64,000 bases of DNA, taken from assembly GCF_030068605.1 (NCBI RefSeq), contig NZ_JASJOU010000019.1, positions 142,408 to 206,407 on the forward strand, read 5' to 3'. Positions 36,779 to 46,212 of this stretch are shown piece after piece. The DNA is from Xanthocytophaga agilis. GTDB lineage: Bacteria > Bacteroidota > Bacteroidia > Cytophagales > 172606-1. The notes beneath the pieces are model-generated. The model was not told where the DNA came from. It did not search any database and worked only from the letters and a program-made list of their open reading frames with translations. Made by a program: the position numbers and the translations under genes. Position 1 is the stretch's first letter. Each line of letters opens with the position of its first letter.

Positions 36779-38860
36779 TTAGGGATTATTCTTATTTCTC
36801 AGCTTTCTATCGAAGAAATCAGATGTAGCCTTGAAACATTCCAGCCAGTTTGCATACCGTAAAAAGCTGTGAACCTCATCCGGAAAGATCAGTTGTTCAA
36901 TCTCAACATTACGTTTTCGTAATGCCTTAACTAACTCAACCGTTTCAGCAAAATCAACATTGCGATCGTCATCTCCATGAATCACCAGTACTGGTGATTT
37001 CCATGTATCCACCGTTGCCAGAGGAGATGCATCAAAAGCTTTGCGTGCTTTTTCGGGAAACTCTAGCTTATTATAATCAGGTACGAAAGTTTTGATCCCT
37101 ACATTCCAGTCATGTACGCCATGAATATCCACACCTGCTGCAAACAAATCTGATGCACGGGACAGTCCCATTGCTGTCAGATAGCCACCATAGCTTCCTC
37201 CCCACAATCCGATTTTACTTCCATCTACATCTGGTCGGCTACGTAAATACAATCCTGCACCCATTACATCATTAAACTCTGTCCCTCCTGCCTCACCATA
37301 ATTGATGGCTTCTCTAAAATGCATTCCATACCCAATTCCACTTCTATAGTTCACCGATAACACAATATATCCTTGGGAAACAAAATACTGATTCAAGGCA
37401 TAGGCATTATGATAATAGGATCCATAATTCCAGCCTAGCAACATCTGTCTGCGGGAACCACCATGAAAAAATATCAAAGCAGGACGCTTTTCACCTTTTT
37501 TGATATTGGCAGGCAAAAACAATTGGGCAGGGATTGGCATACCATCTACTGCTGAAACCGTTACTGCTTGCGGTTCTACTAATAACTTTTCCGGAAAGTC
37601 AACAGACAGAATGTTGGACACCAGAGGTTTAAAACTGGTTGTATTGGTTACCATCAATGCCCGTGCCGGACGCAAGGCATCAGATCCCAATACTCCTATA
37701 GTCTTTCCATCTGCGAGCATTACGGGCAGCCACTCAATGCCTTTTCCTTGTGTAACAGCTACAGGTTTGTTACTAGTGGGAGCCACTCGCCATATATGAC
37801 GCCGATCAATATCGTCCTGATTAGAATTAAACAGAATTTCATTTTTATCTGTAGTCAGAGAGATATATTCTACTTCAAAATTGCCCGGGGTCAATAACGT
37901 ACCATTTCCCCCCTGTGCCGATACACTATACAAATGTGTCCATCCATCCTTTTCCCAGGGAAAAACAATATAGTTGTTAGCAGTCCATAAAATTTGATTG
38001 TCTGAAACAATCTCTCGGTAGGCACTTCCTACACCAGGATCTGCTTTCCAGAGAGTTTTTCCTTTCCCTGTAGCTACATCTGCTACCAGAATAGACCAAG
38101 GTTCAGCTTCACGGGTAGGTCCAAAGATTACATCGTCTCCAGCAGGGATACGGATAAAGGCAATCTGCTTTCCATCCGGAGACCACACAGGATTGTTGTC
38201 TGTATCTACACTTGGAGACAAAAAACGAAGGTTTCGGGAAGTCAAATCAAACACTCCAATGAAGCTATGATCTCCCCGATTACTTACAAAGGCTAGCTGG
38301 TTACCATTGGGAGACCAGCGTAACTGGGAAGAGCTACCTCGCACTTTCAACAGTTGCCGGGCGTCCTTTCCTCCATCCAGGGTAGTGATATAAATTTGCC
38401 CTTTACGTAGAAATACCAGGCTATCTCCTTTAGGGGACAAGGTTGGATATGTACCGTCTGCAATCTTTACAGGTTGCCCTCCATCTGTACTGATTTTGTA
38501 AATAGCCAGTTCAGGGCCTGCCGGATCACTACTGGGATTGGGCGGTTCGCTACCACGAGTACCTCCCCCATGTACAAATAACAATGTACGAGCATCCGGA
38601 CTCCAGCGTAATTGAGAAATATCCTTGCCATCATCTTTGGTAAATGAGGTGAGTTGTTTTCCCTGAAAATCCGGTGCCTGAGCCATCCAGATGTTACGCA
38701 CACCTCTGGCATTCTGTACCCAGGCTATTTTTTTGTCTGTTGGAGAAGCAGTAAGTTCGGTTGGAAAAGGTGTGCCCATAATCTGTTCCAGGGTAAAGGC
38801 AGGCTTTTGAGCAAATGCAGTGATCGAGCAAAAGAAAAACAGGAGTATGTGTTTCGTCAT
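36779..38860 (-). CDS. S9-family serine peptidase (DPP/acylaminoacyl-peptidase type)
   Basis: A 693-residue exported peptidase. After the signal peptide (FFFCSITAFAQ) comes a seven-bladed PD40/TolB-like propeller (about 30-420; RWSPDARTLLFV, RWSPNGNQLAFVS, VWSPDGKQIAFI), then the alpha/beta-hydrolase domain (about 430-690). Catalytic residues are Ser556 in GLWGGSYGGYLT, Asp632 in IHGDDDRNVD, and His664 in FPDEVHSF. It probably trims peptides in the periplasm; whether it helps degrade glycoprotein targets of the neighbouring glycosidases is an inference. Full length for the family. Confidence 0.93.
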   Translation of the reverse strand: MTKHILLFFFCSITAFAQKPAFTLEQIMGTPFPTELTASPTDKKIAWVQNARGVRNIWMAQAPDFQGKQLTSFTKDDGKDISQLRWSPDARTLLFVHGGGTRGSEPPNPSSDPAGPELAIYKISTDGGQPVKIADGTYPTLSPKGDSLVFLRKGQIYITTLDGGKDARQLLKVRGSSSQLRWSPNGNQLAFVSNRGDHSFIGVFDLTSRNLRFLSPSVDTDNNPVWSPDGKQIAFIRIPAGDDVIFGPTREAEPWSILVADVATGKGKTLWKADPGVGSAYREIVSDNQILWTANNYIVFPWEKDGWTHLYSVSAQGGNGTLLTPGNFEVEYISLTTDKNEILFNSNQDDIDRRHIWRVAPTSNKPVAVTQGKGIEWLPVMLADGKTIGVLGSDALRPARALMVTNTTSFKPLVSNILSVDFPEKLLVEPQAVTVSAVDGMPIPAQLFLPANIKKGEKRPALIFFHGGSRRQMLLGWNYGSYYHNAYALNQYFVSQGYIVLSVNYRSGIGYGMHFREAINYGEAGGTEFNDVMGAGLYLRSRPDVDGSKIGLWGGSYGGYLTAMGLSRASDLFAAGVDIHGVHDWNVGIKTFVPDYNKLEFPEKARKAFDASPLATVDTWKSPVLVIHGDDDRNVDFAETVELVKALRKRNVEIEQLIFPDEVHSFLRYANWLECFKATSDFFDRKLRNKNNP

Positions 38861-38960
38861 AACTTGTAAGGTGTATGGTTAGAGAGATTAAAAGTTAGAT
38901 TACTTTTATAGCTGGAACAGTTAAAAATGCATAAATTCAAGAATATAAAACAGCATTGTT

Positions 38961-39004
38961 ACAAAATAAAAACCGCAGACAGTATCTTACTATCTGCGGT
39001 TTTT
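38961..39004 (-). terminator. Rho-independent terminator of the second GH29 gene
   Basis: The 12-bp stem AAAAACCGCAGA (38968-38979) with TCTGCGGTTTTT (38993-39004) is followed on the minus strand by TTTTTATTTTG. It lies just after the fucosidase stop at 39039. Confidence 0.88.
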
Positions 39005-39038
39005 ATTTTGTAATTATTTACCCTCCTTAGCCTGGTTC

Positions 39039-40364
39039 TTACCATTCCAGCTCAACAATTGTATCATGTGCATTTTCATCTATCTTAGGCAAGGTAAGGA
39101 TCAACGCATCTGCTTTTTGAGAGAAGACAACCTTCGACTTATCTGAAAACAGCATTGCAGACTTAATCTTCTTATCTACAGATGGTAATGCCAGGGTTTT
39201 ATCTTTCCAGTTCAGAATATGCACATATATTTTATTTCCTTTCTGGGTAGTTACACCCCAGTCACGGGGAGGGATGGGCCCGCCTCTTGTGCCATAGATC
39301 GTTTCTCCGTTGGCTTTGGTCCACTCCCCTATCTCCTGTAATGTTTTCATAAACTCAGGCTGAATTTTACCACTAGGCATAGGGCCAACATTGAGTAACA
39401 GATTAGCATTGTGTCCTGCATTGTTTACCAGTAATTGAACCAGTTGACGGCTTGATTTGTAATGTCTGTCATTGATATTAAATCCCCAGGCACCATTCAT
39501 AGTTTCGCACATCTCCAGAGGCAATTGCCCGACCTGTTGATTTTCGCTAAATCCAGAAGTATTCTGTCCAGGCAGATCTTTTTCAAACATCTGAAAATCT
39601 TCTCCCGCAAAAGGCAATACATGGTGATTATTCCCAATCAGTGCAGCAGGCTGCAGCTTGTGAATAAGAGAGTACGTTTTACCCAATCGCCAGTCTATTT
39701 TGGTTTCGCGACCTTTGGTCTTCTGATCCCACCAGCCATCAAACCAGATACCCCCAATAGGACCATAATTTGTAAGAAGCTCTGTCAATTGAGCATCCAT
39801 ATAATCCAAATATTTATTGAAGTCCCCACCTTCCGGACGTCCCAGTCCGGCTCCGGTCATTCCTGTCGGGAAGTAATCCGGATGATGCCAATCCAGATGT
39901 GAATGATAAAAAAACAGCTTAATCCCCTGTTTCTGACACTCTTCTGCGAGCATTTTTAAGATATCTTTTTTGTAATGGGTACGATCTACAATGTCATAAT
40001 CGGAAACTTTACTATCATACAATGCAAATCCATCATGATGTTTGCTTGTAATAGTAATATATTTCATACCCGCTGCTTTTGCCAATGTCACCCATTCAGC
40101 AGGATTAAAATCAACAGGATTAAAGAAGGATGTGAGTCTTTCATAATCCTTTACAGGAATCTTCCGGTTATTCATAACCCATTCCCCATCACTTAACAAA
40201 CTATACAATCCCCAATGAATGAACATACCAAATTTGGCATCCTGAAACCACTTACGGGCTTCCAGATTCTCGGGAGCAGGTGTGTAGGTTGTTTGTGCAT
40301 TCATATATACAGGGCAGAAAACTATTGCCAGTATCAGTAATAGTTGAGTACATCTATATTTCAT
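39039..40364 (-). CDS. Alpha-L-fucosidase, GH29 (second, shorter form)
   Basis: A 441-residue secreted fucosidase (signal peptide 1-23, MNAQ). GH29 landmarks: FQDAKFGMFIHWGLYSLLSDGE (about 40-61), ITSKHHDGFALYD, FFYHSHLDWHHPDYFP, and the nucleophile IWFDGWWD with Asp209. It differs from the fucosidase at 13833-15278 in the nucleophile loop (FDGWWD against LDGGWV) and has a shorter C-terminal sandwich. Together the two suggest a glycan with more than one fucose linkage, or different steps of the same pathway. It sits 178 bases from the S9 peptidase gene, separated by its own terminator. Confidence 0.92.
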   Translation of the reverse strand: MKYRCTQLLLILAIVFCPVYMNAQTTYTPAPENLEARKWFQDAKFGMFIHWGLYSLLSDGEWVMNNRKIPVKDYERLTSFFNPVDFNPAEWVTLAKAAGMKYITITSKHHDGFALYDSKVSDYDIVDRTHYKKDILKMLAEECQKQGIKLFFYHSHLDWHHPDYFPTGMTGAGLGRPEGGDFNKYLDYMDAQLTELLTNYGPIGGIWFDGWWDQKTKGRETKIDWRLGKTYSLIHKLQPAALIGNNHHVLPFAGEDFQMFEKDLPGQNTSGFSENQQVGQLPLEMCETMNGAWGFNINDRHYKSSRQLVQLLVNNAGHNANLLLNVGPMPSGKIQPEFMKTLQEIGEWTKANGETIYGTRGGPIPPRDWGVTTQKGNKIYVHILNWKDKTLALPSVDKKIKSAMLFSDKSKVVFSQKADALILTLPKIDENAHDTIVELEW

Positions 40365-40509
40365 CCTGTTTTTTATTTGTTTGTTACCTATCGTGAAGGT
40401 ACAGGATTAATAGTAATTTCAAAAAGTATTTAGTGGGAGGTTTTTTACAGAATTTCTTACTTCAGCGTGTAAAACCAAAAAGATGATTCTGTTAAAGTAG
40501 ATATGGTAT

Positions 40510-40517
40510 TATTTTTG
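40510..40517 (+). promoter_or_regulatory. Candidate -7 element for the small gene at 40573
   Basis: The octamer TATTTTTG fits TAnnTTTG and lies 55 bases upstream of the small open frame's ATG. No good -33 element is visible. Confidence 0.3.
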
Positions 40518-40572
40518 CACTTAAAACACTCATACCAAGCACTATACGTAATAAATATCTTTACTGCATATT

Positions 40573-40758
40573 ATGAACAAACGGAATTTTATCAAATCTT
40601 TCACTGCTTGCACATGCCTCTGTGGGTCTATGCTATTTATTGGATTATATACACCCCGAACCAGAGCTCAGAAATTTAATAGTGGAATACCTGAAAAAGC
40701 GAAAACACAATTATGCAAATACCAGCAGGATTGTGAGAAGTCTAAGGTGACTTTATAA
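40573..40758 (+). CDS. Small exported protein candidate (61 residues)
   Basis: Short frame with an ATG start and a signal-like N-terminus: MNKRNFIKSF, then a hydrophobic, Cys-containing stretch CTCLCGSMLFIGLY and a TRAQ cleavage-like end. The mature part of about 28 residues is Lys-rich with two Cys (QLCKYQQDCEKS). The leader resembles those of Tat or Sec substrates with the Cys-Gly pattern, so this may be the 5' remnant of a longer gene that was truncated, or a genuine small secreted peptide. It is flanked by a candidate promoter and a hairpin. Confidence 0.4.
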   Translation: MNKRNFIKSFTACTCLCGSMLFIGLYTPRTRAQKFNSGIPEKAKTQLCKYQQDCEKSKVTL

Positions 40759-40765
40759 GCCAAAG

Positions 40766-40800
40766 TGGCCTATGCTACCTCCTAGAAGGTAACATAGGTT
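40766..40800. terminator. Weak hairpin between convergent genes
   Basis: CCTATG-c-TACCT (40769-40780) pairs with AGGTA-a-CATAGG (40787-40798). There is no T-run on either side, so terminator function is uncertain. It lies between the small plus-strand gene and the 3' end of the ATPase gene. Confidence 0.35.
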
Positions 40801-40807
40801 ACAAGAA

Positions 40808-43444
40808 TTACCATATCACACGTAATCGCTTCAAAATCTGTATCAGTACTAAAGGAGCCAGGCTGGCTACCAATACCACTATCCATTCTATAGGGTGAAG
40901 ATTCTGAATATTCAAAGCTTCCCGCAAAACAGGAATGTAATACGTAAGAGCCAGAATACCCATACAAACAACAACAGCTAGCCAAACATATCGATTCTTT
41001 GTAATCTCATTCCGGAATAAACCTGAGTTACCTGAAGCCAGGTTGAATACGTGGAATAACTGTGCAAGTGACAAACTGTAAAACACAATGTTGTTATCAT
41101 CAGCCGCATTGATACCTAGCACCTCTGCGCTATAAAAAGCGGCAAACATAACTGACCCTGTCATCAGCAAGGCATAAATAATTACAGCCATCCAGTGTGG
41201 CTTAGACAAGATGGGAGACTTGGGATCTCTTGGGGAATGACGCATAACAGAAGAATCACCTTTTCCTATTCCCAATGCCAACGCAGGAAAAACATCTGTC
41301 ACTACATTAAGGAATAAAATCTGTAAAGGAGTCAGGGGTAACCCCAGACTTAAAAAGCCGGAAGCTGTTACCACAAAAATCTCACTAAGATTACAGGAAA
41401 CCAGATACATGATAAACTTCCGGATATTGCCAAAAATAATTCGTCCCTGTGCAATGGCAGCCACAACAGAGACAAACGAATCATCTTTCAATACCATATC
41501 CGCAGTTTCTCTGGCTACCTGAGTGCCTCTCAGTCCCATAGCAATCCCGATGTCAGCTTTCTTCAGAGCAGGAGCATCGTTAATACCATCACCAGTCATA
41601 CCTACAATATCACCCTGATCCTGGTAAAGACTAATCAAATCCAGTTTTTGACCAGGACTCACACGGGCAAAAATTCGGGTATCCAACAAACGTTTTTTGT
41701 CTTTCTCGTTTAATTGCTTCAGATCAGGAATATCTCGTCCAGTCATTGGTTTAACAGATGCGTCTGTAAGTCCGATGGTTTCTCCGATATGTTGAGCAGT
41801 AGAAGGATGATCGCCAGTAACCATAATCACACGAATGCCTGCATCATGACATGATTTTAGAGAAGGCACTACCTCCAAACGAGGTGGGTCCAGAAATCCA
41901 ATCATGGCTACCCATGTCAGATCCTGTAACAAGGCATCATCTGCCGGAAGTGTAGACGTTTGCCGAAACGCAAAAGCGATAGATCGCAGTCCTTTGGCGG
42001 CTAGTTGTTCGGATATATCTACCCATTTTTTCTTTCCTGCCTCATCCAGTGATATCTCCTGTCCAGCATCCAAAGAGTTGTTACAACGCGACAAGACCTC
42101 CTCAACAGCTCCTTTGACTGCTACCAGATAGCCAGCTTCATTCTGGTGAATAGTAGCCATAATTCGTGTTTCCGAACTGAAAGCAATTTCATTTATACGC
42201 CGATTCTTCTGTGTCAGGTCTTCGGCATGAATCTGCTGTAGATCTATCCATTGTAGTAAAGCAATTTCCAACGGATCGCCTGTGTTTGTGTCTGGTGTTA
42301 TATGTGCATTGTTACACAACACAGACAATTCTACTAGTTTCTGATACGATGTATTTTTTACCAACTCGCCATCTCCAGACACCAGAGCCTGTTTTTTATC
42401 CTCTGTATTTACCCGAACTTCTAGTGTACCTTCTGGCAGACAGATTGTATTTACCTCTATCTGGTTCAGAGTAAGAGTACCTGTTTTATCAGAAAAAACC
42501 ACATTGGCACTTCCCAATGTCTCTACAGAGGAAAGTCGTTTAATGATAACATTCTTTTTAGCCAGTCGCAGCATTCCGTAGGCTAACGAGATAGTAGCCA
42601 CGATAGCTAATCCCTCAGGAATAGCTGCAATAGCCAAAGCAATGGATGTTTTTAGAAGAGTCAACAGATCCTTTCCTTGTAACAGTCCGAATACAAAATA
42701 TAATACAGCCAGTACAGCTGTAACCCAGATGAGTTTTTGGGTAAGAGATTCCAGCTTCTTTTCCAGAGGGGTAGATGTCTGCGTAGCAGATTCCACCATC
42801 TTAGAAATCTTTCCAAGTTCGGTCTTTGCGCCAATATCTGTAACAATAGCTTTTCCATTTCCATTGACAACAGCAGTTCCTTTAAATAACCGATGAATCT
42901 GTTCAGCTAGTGGTGCATTCTCATCCGGTTCACCAGGTTTCTTCTCAACAGGCAATGACTCGCCTGTCAGGGCAGATTCATCAGATTGTAGTTGATTCGC
43001 TTCTACAACATGCGCATCTGCTGGAACAATATCTCCGGCTTCCAGCCAGATTATATCTCCAATAGTTACTTTTTCAGAAGGAATTTCTTTCACATTTGCG
43101 TCTCGGATTACCCGGGCCATGGTAACATCTAACTCCTTGAGCGCATCCATTGATCGCATAGCCTGCCATTCCAGAATAAATCCGGTAATTGCATTAATAA
43201 GTAATACACCTATAATAGCAAATCCTTCCAGCCAGTCACCAAATGAAAATGACACAACAGCGGCCAAGGCAAGAATAGCTACAATCAGGCTCTTAAACTG
43301 CCTGATAAATAGTAAAAAAAGGCTTTCTTTCTTTTGAGTTTCAATAGCATTAGGGCCATATTGCTCCAGACGCTGAGCAGCTTCTGTCTCCGTGAGCCCC
43401 TTAGCTATATCTGTGTCTACTGGCATTTCCAATTCCTGTTCCAT
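40808..43444 (-). CDS. P-type cation-transporting ATPase (P2, calcium-like)
   Basis: An 878-residue P-type ATPase. The N-terminal cation-ATPase domain is followed by TM1-TM2, the actuator domain with TGES (160-163), TM4 with the ion-binding motif IPEGLAIVATIS (about 275-286), the phosphorylation motif SDKTGTLT (Asp319), the nucleotide domain (VKGAVEEVLSRCN), TGDHPSTAQH, and the hinge GDGINDAPALKKADIGIAMG. Five or six C-terminal TMs end the chain. IPEGL and the overall layout fit the P2A/PMR1-like group, so calcium or manganese export is most likely, while Na+/K+-type transport cannot be excluded. Confidence 0.93.
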   Translation of the reverse strand: MEQELEMPVDTDIAKGLTETEAAQRLEQYGPNAIETQKKESLFLLFIRQFKSLIVAILALAAVVSFSFGDWLEGFAIIGVLLINAITGFILEWQAMRSMDALKELDVTMARVIRDANVKEIPSEKVTIGDIIWLEAGDIVPADAHVVEANQLQSDESALTGESLPVEKKPGEPDENAPLAEQIHRLFKGTAVVNGNGKAIVTDIGAKTELGKISKMVESATQTSTPLEKKLESLTQKLIWVTAVLAVLYFVFGLLQGKDLLTLLKTSIALAIAAIPEGLAIVATISLAYGMLRLAKKNVIIKRLSSVETLGSANVVFSDKTGTLTLNQIEVNTICLPEGTLEVRVNTEDKKQALVSGDGELVKNTSYQKLVELSVLCNNAHITPDTNTGDPLEIALLQWIDLQQIHAEDLTQKNRRINEIAFSSETRIMATIHQNEAGYLVAVKGAVEEVLSRCNNSLDAGQEISLDEAGKKKWVDISEQLAAKGLRSIAFAFRQTSTLPADDALLQDLTWVAMIGFLDPPRLEVVPSLKSCHDAGIRVIMVTGDHPSTAQHIGETIGLTDASVKPMTGRDIPDLKQLNEKDKKRLLDTRIFARVSPGQKLDLISLYQDQGDIVGMTGDGINDAPALKKADIGIAMGLRGTQVARETADMVLKDDSFVSVVAAIAQGRIIFGNIRKFIMYLVSCNLSEIFVVTASGFLSLGLPLTPLQILFLNVVTDVFPALALGIGKGDSSVMRHSPRDPKSPILSKPHWMAVIIYALLMTGSVMFAAFYSAEVLGINAADDNNIVFYSLSLAQLFHVFNLASGNSGLFRNEITKNRYVWLAVVVCMGILALTYYIPVLREALNIQNLHPIEWIVVLVASLAPLVLIQILKRLRVIW

Positions 43445-43717
43445 TTTATCCGGGTTTTAAGTTAGGTTAAGTACTACAAAAAAGTTATGAGGCGACTGTG
43501 CAGGCAAATGATTTTTACATCCACCTGTTACTGAATATAGTAATAGAAGATATCTAAAACCAGATAAAAAATAGTTTCAGAGGAATAAAGGTAAATCTAG
43601 AAGGATAAAAAGGATTTTAGAATGAGGATTGTCAACCTTCTATGTGATAGATAGTAATTAGCCAGAAGTAGCTATCTGAATAATCAACCATAGTCATTAC
43701 AACTTTCAATTAGTGAC
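43445..43717. other. Intergenic region, nothing recognised
   Basis: 273 AT-rich bases between the ATPase start and the GrpB-family gene end. Only a weak AGATAG/CTATCT pair near 43648-43676 was noted. It should hold the ATPase promoter. Confidence 0.5.
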
Positions 43718-44281
43718 TTACTCTTCCCATACATCCATTCGGGGTAATCCCCGTTCATCACAAACCTGGTCAATAACAGATTGGACAAAACTGGTTTTGG
43801 CTTTTGTATATGCCAAAGTATCACAAGGATATAGTTCGGCCAGTTTGCGTTTTAACTCACTGTAAGCCTTTACAGCTTCAGGATGTGTCAGTAAATAATC
43901 CCGCAGCATTCGTTCTTTCCGTCCTTCCCAGGAATGTAATTCTACAAGATGCAGGTGATAAGTCGGTTCACTCTCCATCGCTGCTTTTACAAGAAAAAGT
44001 CGGTTTCGCATTCCGGTTTCTGTTAGCTGATAACCAATAGCAGCCAGGTCAGCTAAAAAATCATCTATTTGTTGTAAGCATTCCACTGCTCCCATCATAT
44101 CAATAACAGGTTTGGCCTCTTGTCCAAGAATGGCAGTACTTCCGATATGTTCTATTTTTAGTAATTGACCATTACTTAATGAAAAAATGGTCTCTCTCTC
44201 CTGTTCATAATAGTGTGGCCAGTGGACATCATATGCAACTATTTCGATTTGTTTAACTGCTGGGTGAGATTGTTCTGCCAT
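43718..44281 (-). CDS. GrpB-family protein (UPF0157)
   Basis: The 187-residue protein shows the GrpB/UPF0157 nucleotidyltransferase-like fold: VAYDVHWPHYYEQERETIF at the start, the hallmark LLKIEHIGSTAILGQEAKPVIDMM (G-S and D-x-M residues of the nucleotidyltransferase site), YHLHLVELHSWEGRKERMLRDYLLTHP, and the C-terminal YTKAKTSFVQSVI. Here AI replaces the usual SVPG loop between GST and KPVID, so activity may differ. Real substrate unknown for the family. Confidence 0.85.
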   Translation of the reverse strand: MAEQSHPAVKQIEIVAYDVHWPHYYEQERETIFSLSNGQLLKIEHIGSTAILGQEAKPVIDMMGAVECLQQIDDFLADLAAIGYQLTETGMRNRLFLVKAAMESEPTYHLHLVELHSWEGRKERMLRDYLLTHPEAVKAYSELKRKLAELYPCDTLAYTKAKTSFVQSVIDQVCDERGLPRMDVWEE

Positions 44282-44349
44282 ACTTTAATCATAACGAATT
44301 ATAGTATTTTCTATTTGCCAAAATTAATAAAATTGGCAAGTTGATAATA

Positions 44350-44382
44350 CACAAAACAGCCTGTATGTACAGGCTGTTTTTG
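44350..44382. terminator. Rho-independent terminator after susD (second locus)
   Basis: AAAACAGCCTGTA (44353-44365) pairs with TACAGGCTGTTTT (44368-44380). A T-run follows on the plus strand and a shorter one on the minus strand. It lies 12 bases beyond the SusD stop at 44392 and probably also marks the edge of the GrpB gene. Confidence 0.75.
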
Positions 44383-44391
44383 TAAATAATT

Positions 44392-46161
44392 CTAATTATA
44401 ACCAGGGTTCTGAACAAGAACATCTTTTCCATCTACCTTTGTGTTGACAATTTCCTGAAAAGGGATTGGGTAGTATTCATGTTTGCCCTTGATAAACTGA
44501 GCTCCATTCAAATACGTTCGTCGCACTTGTTCTTTAGTCAGGAATGTATTAAGCGTTTGTGCTGCAATTCCCCAACGTACTAGATCGAAGAAACGTGTTC
44601 CTTCCAGGGCAAATTCCAGTCGATGCTCAAACCGAACTGCTTTACGTGCAGTTTCTGCGTCTGTCCATGGAGCATCGTATTCTTTTATGAAATAGTTGGC
44701 AGCAGGTGTACCACCAGACGTAAGTACCATGCCAGCAGGATTGGCGGCCCGTGCACGAATCAGATTTACATACTCACGTGCTTTTTCCAGATTGCCAAGT
44801 TCTACTTCACATTCGGCAGCCCATAACAACACATGTGCATAACGTACCATACGATAATTATTCGCATGTCTTCGTACGTTGCCAGATACGCCAGAATTTC
44901 GTTTTTCAGGAATATGCTTTTTAGGTGAGTAGGGTCCACCATACGCCTGATCACGTATCCAGTCACGTCCCGGATGAGTTCCCCAGTCCATATAAGGAAT
45001 ACTCCGACGTCCTACACTCCAATCCAGACGAGGGTCTAATGTACCTGTTTCGGCTGTAAATGGATCGCCAGACTTAACTCCTTCATCACTTTTTACATCT
45101 GTTTCATTAAATGTATCCAACAGAGGAAGTCCTGTAACAGGATCTGTTTTGTGTGCATTTACAAGATTTTGGGAAGGCTGATAAAACCCGCAACATCCTC
45201 CAGGACCATTATTATATGGCCATGCCAGATCCATCCCAGCATTTCCACCTCCATCGGCTGCTGCTGTTACCTGATATTGTACTTCAAAAATGGATTCGGC
45301 ATTGTTTCGGTTGGCAGGATCTGCTGACCAGTTTTGATGATACTGAGGCATCAATGTATACCTTCCACTGGTAATGATAGTATCCAGTAAAGGTTTTGCT
45401 TTGTTAATATTATCCAGCCTGGCAGTTCCCGTAGCTATATCAAAGGCTTGAAACATGTAGCACTTGGCAAGCATTGCCATAGCAGAATAACGTGTAGGCC
45501 GTCCGGGAAATCCGGGCTGCTTTGCAGGCAATACACTTATTGCGGCCTCAAAATCAGCTATGATTTTTGGCCAGGCATCCTCTGTATTAGAAATTTTGAC
45601 ACTACTAGGATCTGAAGAGTTGTAAATCGTTTCATCGTAATATGGAATGTTATTCCACATCCTTTTTGCCTCAAAATGATATAATCCCCGTAAAAATCTA
45701 GCTTCAGCAGTAACCTGAGCTGCCCGGGCAGGATCCATATCAGTAGCTTTTGTCAAGGTTTGCAAAACCTGATTGGTACGTGCAACTCCATTGTAAAGGG
45801 CACTCCACTTACCCCGAACATGATTATTAGTCTCCAGCCACTGATAGGTTTCCAGGAATGTTTGCTCTGGTTGATCCCCTGCATCTGTACCCTTATAGGC
45901 ATCATCTGAAACTACATCTCCAAATATCCAGGAATGTATTGAACCGTGCCAGTCACTCTGCCCAGTACCTACCGGAATTCCATCCAGCATCCCATAAGCT
46001 CCAACCAGCAATCCTTCTACGCCAGCTGCATTTTGTAAGCTTTCAGGACTGTAACGTCCCAGAGGTTCTTTCGCCAGAAAGTTGTCTCCACAAGAGGTAC
46101 TGCATAAGAAAGTAATGGCAGAAAGAATGGTAAGTATCATTTTTTTATTCATTGTCTTCAT
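44392..46161 (-). CDS. SusD/RagB-family outer-membrane lipoprotein (second locus)
   Basis: A 589-residue SusD homologue; MNKKM three codons in is an alternative start. Lipoprotein signal MILTILSAITFLCSTSCGDN. SusD features are FLAKEPLGRYSPESLQN after the lipobox, LVGAYGMLDG, EARFLRGLYHFEAKRMW, the TPR helices PTRYSAMAMLAKCYMFQAFD, and the C-terminal FEHRLEFALEGTRFFDLVRWG. A Gly/Cys-rich segment NNGPGGCCGFYQPSQN is peculiar to this protein. It pairs with the SusC gene 51 bases upstream and would bind the imported glycan at the surface. Confidence 0.95.
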   Translation of the reverse strand: MKTMNKKMILTILSAITFLCSTSCGDNFLAKEPLGRYSPESLQNAAGVEGLLVGAYGMLDGIPVGTGQSDWHGSIHSWIFGDVVSDDAYKGTDAGDQPEQTFLETYQWLETNNHVRGKWSALYNGVARTNQVLQTLTKATDMDPARAAQVTAEARFLRGLYHFEAKRMWNNIPYYDETIYNSSDPSSVKISNTEDAWPKIIADFEAAISVLPAKQPGFPGRPTRYSAMAMLAKCYMFQAFDIATGTARLDNINKAKPLLDTIITSGRYTLMPQYHQNWSADPANRNNAESIFEVQYQVTAAADGGGNAGMDLAWPYNNGPGGCCGFYQPSQNLVNAHKTDPVTGLPLLDTFNETDVKSDEGVKSGDPFTAETGTLDPRLDWSVGRRSIPYMDWGTHPGRDWIRDQAYGGPYSPKKHIPEKRNSGVSGNVRRHANNYRMVRYAHVLLWAAECEVELGNLEKAREYVNLIRARAANPAGMVLTSGGTPAANYFIKEYDAPWTDAETARKAVRFEHRLEFALEGTRFFDLVRWGIAAQTLNTFLTKEQVRRTYLNGAQFIKGKHEYYPIPFQEIVNTKVDGKDVLVQNPGYN

Positions 46162-46212
46162 ACGTTTAGATTAGAAATAACGAACGTAACAGGTAGGATA
46201 AAATGAGTTGTA

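Noticed and set aside
43648..43676. AGATAG/CTATCT pair after the GrpB gene
   Set aside because: The stem is only six bases long with a 17-base loop and no T-run, too weak to call a terminator.
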